A program made the translations under genes and the position numbers. DNA of 64,000 nt from Thioclava electrotropha (GTDB lineage: Bacteria > Pseudomonadota > Alphaproteobacteria > Rhodobacterales > Rhodobacteraceae), in assembly GCF_002085925.2 (NCBI RefSeq), contig NZ_CP053562.1:2026001-2090000 (forward strand). The letters are read 5' to 3'. Numbering within the stretch: the stretch's first letter is position 1; each line of letters opens with the position of its first letter. The notes beneath the pieces were generated by a model, which saw nothing but the letters and a program-made list of their open reading frames with translations, made no database searches and was not told the DNA's origin. Below are positions 62,236 to 64,000 of this stretch, one piece after another.

Positions 62236-63334
62236 GATCGTGCCGGTCGAGCTGGGCGAGCGTTCCTACGAGGTGCGCATCGGCACCGGGCTTTTGGAAA
62301 ACGCAGGCACTGAGATCGCGCCCTTGCTGCGCCGTCCACGCGTGGCTGTCGTCGCCGATCAGACAGTGGCCGATCTGCATCTCGCGACCCTGCGCCGCGG
62401 CCTTGGCGACATCGAGATGGTCTCGATGACCCTGCCGCCGGGCGAGGGCACGAAAAGCTGGCCGCAGTTCACCCGCACCGTGGAATGGCTGCTGGAGGAG
62501 AAGGTCGAGCGCAAGGATATCGTCATCGCTTTGGGCGGCGGCGTGATCGGCGATCTGGTTGGCTTTGCGGCCGCCGTGCTGCGCCGGGGCGTGCGTTTCG
62601 TGCAGATCCCAACCTCGCTTCTCGCGCAGGTCGACAGTTCGGTGGGCGGCAAAACCGGGATCAACGCGCCGCAGGGCAAGAACCTGATCGGCGCTTTCCA
62701 TCAGCCCTCGCTGGTGCTGGCCGATCTCGACGTGCTCGGCACGCTCGAGCCGCGCGACTTCCTCGCGGGCTATGGCGAGGTAGTGAAATACGGCCTTCTG
62801 GGCGATGCGAAATTCTTCGACTGGCTCGAGGCGAACGCCCCCGCAATGGCCGCGGGCGATATGGAAAAACGCCTGCATGCGGTGAAACGCTCGGTCGAGA
62901 TGAAGGCCGAGATTGTGGCCCGCGACGAGACGGAGGAGGGCGACCGCGCGCTCCTCAATCTCGGCCACACCTTCTGCCACGCGCTGGAGGCCGCGACCGG
63001 CTATTCCGACCGGCTTCTGCATGGCGAGGGCGTGGCGATCGGCTGCGCGATGGCGTTCGAGCTCAGCCAGCGCCTCGGCCTGTGTTCGCAAGAAGCGCCG
63101 AGCCGCGTGCGCGCCCATCTGCGCGACATGGGAATGAAGACCGATCTCGCTGATATCGAGGGCGACCTGCCGGGCCGCGACGCGCTGATCGACCTGATGG
63201 CGCAGGACAAGAAAGTGCTCGACGGCAAGCTGCGCTTTATCCTCGCGCGCGGCATCGGGGAGGCTTTCGTGACCTCGGATGTGCCACGCGATGTGCTGGC
63301 TGGCGTGCTCGACGACGCGCTCGCCGCGCGGTAA
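62228..63334 (+). CDS. aroB: 3-dehydroquinate synthase
   Basis: The 368-residue NAD-dependent enzyme forms the first ring of the shikimate pathway. Motifs: KDIVIALGGGVIGDLVGFAAAVLRRG near residue 98, FVQIPTSLLAQVDSSVGGKTGIN near 125 (the NAD and metal-binding part with the GGK), KNLIGAFHQP near 152, and LNLGHTFCHALEAATGY near 245 (zinc ligands). It overlaps aroK by 8 nt. A tRNA gene follows about 50 nt after its stop. Confidence 0.95.
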   Translation: MREIVPVELGERSYEVRIGTGLLENAGTEIAPLLRRPRVAVVADQTVADLHLATLRRGLGDIEMVSMTLPPGEGTKSWPQFTRTVEWLLEEKVERKDIVIALGGGVIGDLVGFAAAVLRRGVRFVQIPTSLLAQVDSSVGGKTGINAPQGKNLIGAFHQPSLVLADLDVLGTLEPRDFLAGYGEVVKYGLLGDAKFFDWLEANAPAMAAGDMEKRLHAVKRSVEMKAEIVARDETEEGDRALLNLGHTFCHALEAATGYSDRLLHGEGVAIGCAMAFELSQRLGLCSQEAPSRVRAHLRDMGMKTDLADIEGDLPGRDALIDLMAQDKKVLDGKLRFILARGIGEAFVTSDVPRDVLAGVLDDALAAR

Positions 63335-63385
63335 GCCGATTTCCCAGTTGCGAGCCGCGCGCTCCTTCTTTATACGCCGCTTCAG

Positions 63386-63462
63386 GCACCCATAGCTCAG
63401 CTGGATAGAGCGCTGCCCTCCGAAGGCAGAGGCCGAAGGTTCGAATCCTTCTGGGTGCGCCA
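63386..63462 (+). tRNA. tRNA-Arg (CCG)
   Basis: The 77-nt cloverleaf has acceptor arms GCACCCA and TGGGTGC, a D-arm AGCTCAGCTGGATAGAGC, the anticodon stem CTGCC/GGCAG with loop CTCCGAA (anticodon CCG at 63420-63422), a TTCGAAT T-loop, and an encoded CCA end. It reads CGG arginine codons. Confidence 0.97.
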
Positions 63463-63537
63463 CTTCCCCCAGTTTCCGGAATTTCAGCGCCTTGGGGGCG
63501 GCACAGACGCTATCGAGACGGCCCCGAGACAGACCCG

Positions 63538-63645
63538 ATGAGAGATGCGATGACGACAGATGACGCCCTGATCCGCGCAGCGAAGCTCTCGGTCGCGCCG
63601 ATGATGGACTGGACCTACTCTAAAAAAACCGTTCGAAAACGGTAA
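63538..63645 (+). pseudogene. dusA: 5' fragment of dusA interrupted after about 27 residues
   Basis: The frame reads MRDAMTTDDALIRAAKLSVAPMMDWT, where LSVAPMMDWT is the well-known N-terminal motif of tRNA-dihydrouridine synthase A, expected to continue DRHCRYFHR. Instead it goes YSKKTVRKR and stops at 63645. The dusA start is thus separated from its body by foreign DNA beginning near 63617. The true start may be 63538 or 63550. DusA reduces uridines in tRNA; an intact copy may be rebuilt on the other side of the island. Confidence 0.85.
63596..63620 (+). other. Probable attachment-site end within dusA
   Basis: The last dusA-like bases encode VAPMMDWT; homology ends right after GGACCTAC. This is where the dusA-type integrases are known to cut, so the attL or attR core should lie here. 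The exact core needs the other end of the island. Confidence 0.6.
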
Positions 63646-64000
63646 CTTGCTGTGTATCGGAAGCGTTCGTAGCGGTTTTGTAGCACGTTGTCACGCAAGC
63701 TGCAGATGCGCTGGCGAAGAAACTTTCGTGCGGTAGCGTTTCGCAAATCCGACTATCTGGTCGAACATGAACAATGGCCTGACGGCCGAATGGATGGCAT
63801 CGTCTCGGCTCGCGCCGATGGCATGTGATTTCTGTTCCTTGGAGCATGCTGTAGGATAGTCAGCGAGCCGCCCCCCTTTGGGCCCTCGTTCATAACGAGT
63901 GTCTACAGGGTTTAGATTAGGAGGCGGGTTGGGATCTGCCAACCGAAGGCGCCGTGCAGGCCGCAGAGCACCGCGAATTCAATTCCCCAGTCGACCACAT
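63618..64000. mobile_element. Start of a probable dusA-integrated genomic island
   Basis: From about 63617 the sequence stops resembling dusA. An inverted repeat ACCGTT-CGAA-AACGGT (63628-63643) stands at the border. The 380 nt visible contain no clear gene: short minus-strand frames at 63620-63847 and 63691-63942 have no recognisable motif, and a minus-strand frame from the right edge ends at 63914 after 28 residues (FAVLCGLHGAFGW). The A+T-rich start contrasts with the chromosome. No integrase gene is in view. Confidence 0.65.

Noticed and set aside
61967..63463. A 498-codon minus-strand frame running through aroB and the tRNA, starting MAHPEGFEPSASAFGGQ
   Set aside because: The start is the antisense of tRNA-Arg, a well-known false translation seen in many genomes. 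The rest is the shadow of aroB and aroK.
63691..63942. An 83-codon minus-strand ORF at the island edge
   Set aside because: No ribosome site, motif or recognisable family; too short to support in newly acquired sequence.

Overview
The window is about 64 kb of G+C-rich chromosome from an alphaproteobacterium, almost certainly a member of the Rhodobacteraceae (Rhodobacter/Paracoccus/Thioclava-like; the genus cannot be fixed from sequence reading alone). Support comes from the gene set (CckA, an alphaproteobacterial GTTC-N7-GTTC type SOS box at recA, an agl alpha-glucoside locus, recA-alaS-cysS-cimA linkage) and from codon use rich in GGC/GCG/CTG/ATC.

Layout. 1-3.6 kb: an APC-like permease (cut by the window edge), an orphan PotD-like binding protein and a DNA photolyase. 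3.6-17.5 kb: an exopolysaccharide region with an RfaH/NusG-like antiterminator, ManC, a YjbH-YjbF-YjbE-like set, a WecA-like initiating transferase, Wza/Wzb/Wzc, two glycosyltransferase-like proteins and a sulfotransferase. 17.5-19.4 kb: an isolated tadE-tadG pair. 19.6-32.5 kb: housekeeping genes (rsmB-like, cckA, a second sulfotransferase, recA, alaS, cysS, cimA, a phytoene-synthase-fold protein). 32.6-43.6 kb: a self-contained chemosensory system (MCP, cheB, cheD on +; STAS, cheY, cheA, cheW, cheR, cheY and a small DxxxQ protein on -), the two arms separated by a decayed IS3-family element. 43.6-53.6 kb: the glk-bgl-aglR and aglEFGAK alpha-glucoside uptake and hydrolysis locus with two LacI-type operators. 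53.6-63.3 kb: a non-pyrrolysine MttB-family methyltransferase, guaA, a CorC/CNNM protein, xerD-like, conserved hypotheticals, aroK-aroB. 63.4-64 kb: tRNA-Arg(CCG), then the first codons of dusA cut off after about 27 residues by foreign sequence, which looks like one end of an integrated island.

Most interesting points: (1) a 13-codon, apparently leaderless ORF with tandem Cys codons directly upstream of cysS, a candidate cysteine-sensing leader; (2) dusA interrupted at its 5' end, the known attachment site of dusA-type integrases, so an integrative element should begin at the right edge; (3) a small CheZ/CheT-like protein (DRISQ) whose 3' end abuts the IS; (4) a lower-G+C block inside cysS suggesting a mosaic gene; (5) a YjbE-like secreted protein ending in TNG repeats in the exopolysaccharide locus.

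All assignments come from reading translated sequence and motifs. No database search or computation was run; G+C statements are by eye.
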